Shown: positions 5,649 to 6,146 of the stretch, piece after piece
Layout: every line of letters starts with the position of its first letter
Position numbering within the stretch: the first letter of the stretch is position 1
From: Deltaproteobacteria bacterium
GTDB taxonomy: Bacteria; Desulfobacterota_D; UBA1144; Nemesobacterales; N074bin48
Length of the DNA stretch: 6,146 nt
Direction: 5' to 3'
Assembly (NCBI GenBank): GCA_004356685.1
Contig: SMWS01000072.1
Coordinates: 1 to 6,146, forward strand
Position numbers and translations under genes: made by a program
Notes under the pieces: model-generated
Told to the model about the DNA's origin: nothing
The model's database searches: none
Seen by the model: the letters and a program-made list of their open reading frames with translations, nothing else

Positions 5649-6146
5649 CTAGTTACTGTATTGATTAAATAAATTCCCGGCTTCTTTGTTGTTAGGGTCA
5701 AGCAAAATAGCTTTTCTAATACTATTTAAGGCATCAAACATCCTGCCATCTTTAAAATACGCCCTTCCAAGCCCAATATATGCATCAGAGTTTTTAGGAT
5801 CGATATTTAGAGCTAATTTCAGTGCTGAAACAGTGTTAGTCAAATTTCCTCTTTTTAGCTCCTGTGCTGCGAAAGCAATTAGAAATGAGATTATCTGATT
5901 GTTAGAATTGCCTAGAGTTTTATTAAGTTGTAAATATTCACTTATATATGTCTTAGACTCTTCAAAATTACCTTTTCTGATTTCACCAATCACTAAGGAA
6001 AACAGTGTGTCTATTAAAAGATTAGACACCTCTGTCTTAGCTTGGTCAGGAGATATCCTATATGCGGTTCTCAGTGGATGTAGTGCGCTATACCACTGTT
6101 TAAGACCTATATACGAACGGCCAAGGTAGATATATGCTTTAGTGTA
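5649..6146 (-). CDS. TPR-repeat protein, 5' end outside the window
   Basis: 165 C-terminal residues are visible, ending at TAG (5651-5649). The frame stays open to base 6146, so the true start lies outside. The GTG at 6029 is not favoured as a start because the codons upstream of it continue the repeat pattern. About four tetratricopeptide repeats can be laid out: residues 3-34 (AYIYLGRSYIGLKQW), a divergent one at 43-76, one at 84-117 ending ALNIDPKN, and the clearest at 120-153 (DAYIGLGRAYFKDGRMFDAL). The Gly8, Ala20 and Pro32 positions of the TPR consensus are recognisable. Such repeats are protein-binding helical scaffolds; neither partner nor location can be told from this part. The gene is convergent with the Mrr-like membrane protein gene, with five bases between stops. 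Confidence 0.85.
   Translation of the reverse strand, partial: YTKAYIYLGRSYIGLKQWYSALHPLRTAYRISPDQAKTEVSNLLIDTLFSLVIGEIRKGNFEESKTYISEYLQLNKTLGNSNNQIISFLIAFAAQELKRGNLTNTVSALKLALNIDPKNSDAYIGLGRAYFKDGRMFDALNSIRKAILLDPNNKEAGNLFNQYSN

Noticed and set aside
6027..6029. GTG as the start of the TPR gene
   Set aside because: The frame continues upstream to the window edge and encodes a further TPR repeat, so the gene is partial and does not start here.
5686..6129. Two plus-strand open frames opposite the TPR gene
   Set aside because: They are antisense to clear TPR repeats and carry no motif of their own.
1..6146. CRISPR array, tRNA, rRNA, insertion sequence or phage genes
   Set aside because: No regularly spaced repeats, cloverleaf-like GC-rich segments, transposase motifs or terminal repeats were seen on either strand.

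Overview
This window comes from an AT-rich genome, roughly one third G+C by eye, probably of a Gram-negative bacterium. The signs are a signal peptidase I with all standard boxes, a long bifunctional Rel/SpoT protein with the RXKD synthetase motif, and a DUF4124 domain behind a signal peptide, a domain mostly reported from Proteobacteria. The adjacency of gmk and a Rel/SpoT gene, with lepB downstream, would fit a deltaproteobacterium-like or related marine lineage. That placement is a guess; no rRNA or other phylogenetic marker is present.

The left five sixths (1-4824) is a minus-strand cluster. Read in the direction of transcription it is manC (mannose-1-phosphate guanylyltransferase), gmk (guanylate kinase), the (p)ppGpp synthetase/hydrolase gene, then lepB (signal peptidase I), whose 3' end lies beyond base 1. 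The manC-gmk gap is 55 bases and the gmk-rel gap 29 bases, so these three are probably one transcript. lepB follows after 97 bases and has a good candidate promoter of its own. The first three genes all deal with guanine nucleotides: Gmk makes GDP, ManC spends GTP on GDP-mannose, and Rel/SpoT turns GTP/GDP into (p)ppGpp.

Bases 4825-4926 form a very AT-rich divergent intergenic region. It carries a 38-base dyad symmetry whose centre holds candidate -10 boxes facing both ways. To its right, on the plus strand (4927-5643), lies the most unusual gene: signal peptide, DUF4124 motif, one transmembrane helix, then a cytoplasmic domain resembling Mrr-type restriction endonucleases in which one catalytic-motif residue appears to be replaced. 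This gene converges, with five bases between stop codons, on a minus-strand TPR protein gene that runs off the right edge.

No tRNA, rRNA, CRISPR, insertion sequence, phage gene or convincing terminator is visible. Most of the window is ordinary housekeeping. The points worth a second look are the DUF4124-TM-Mrr-like architecture, the symmetric divergent promoter region, the N-terminal extension of LepB, and the scarcity of Shine-Dalgarno sequences.
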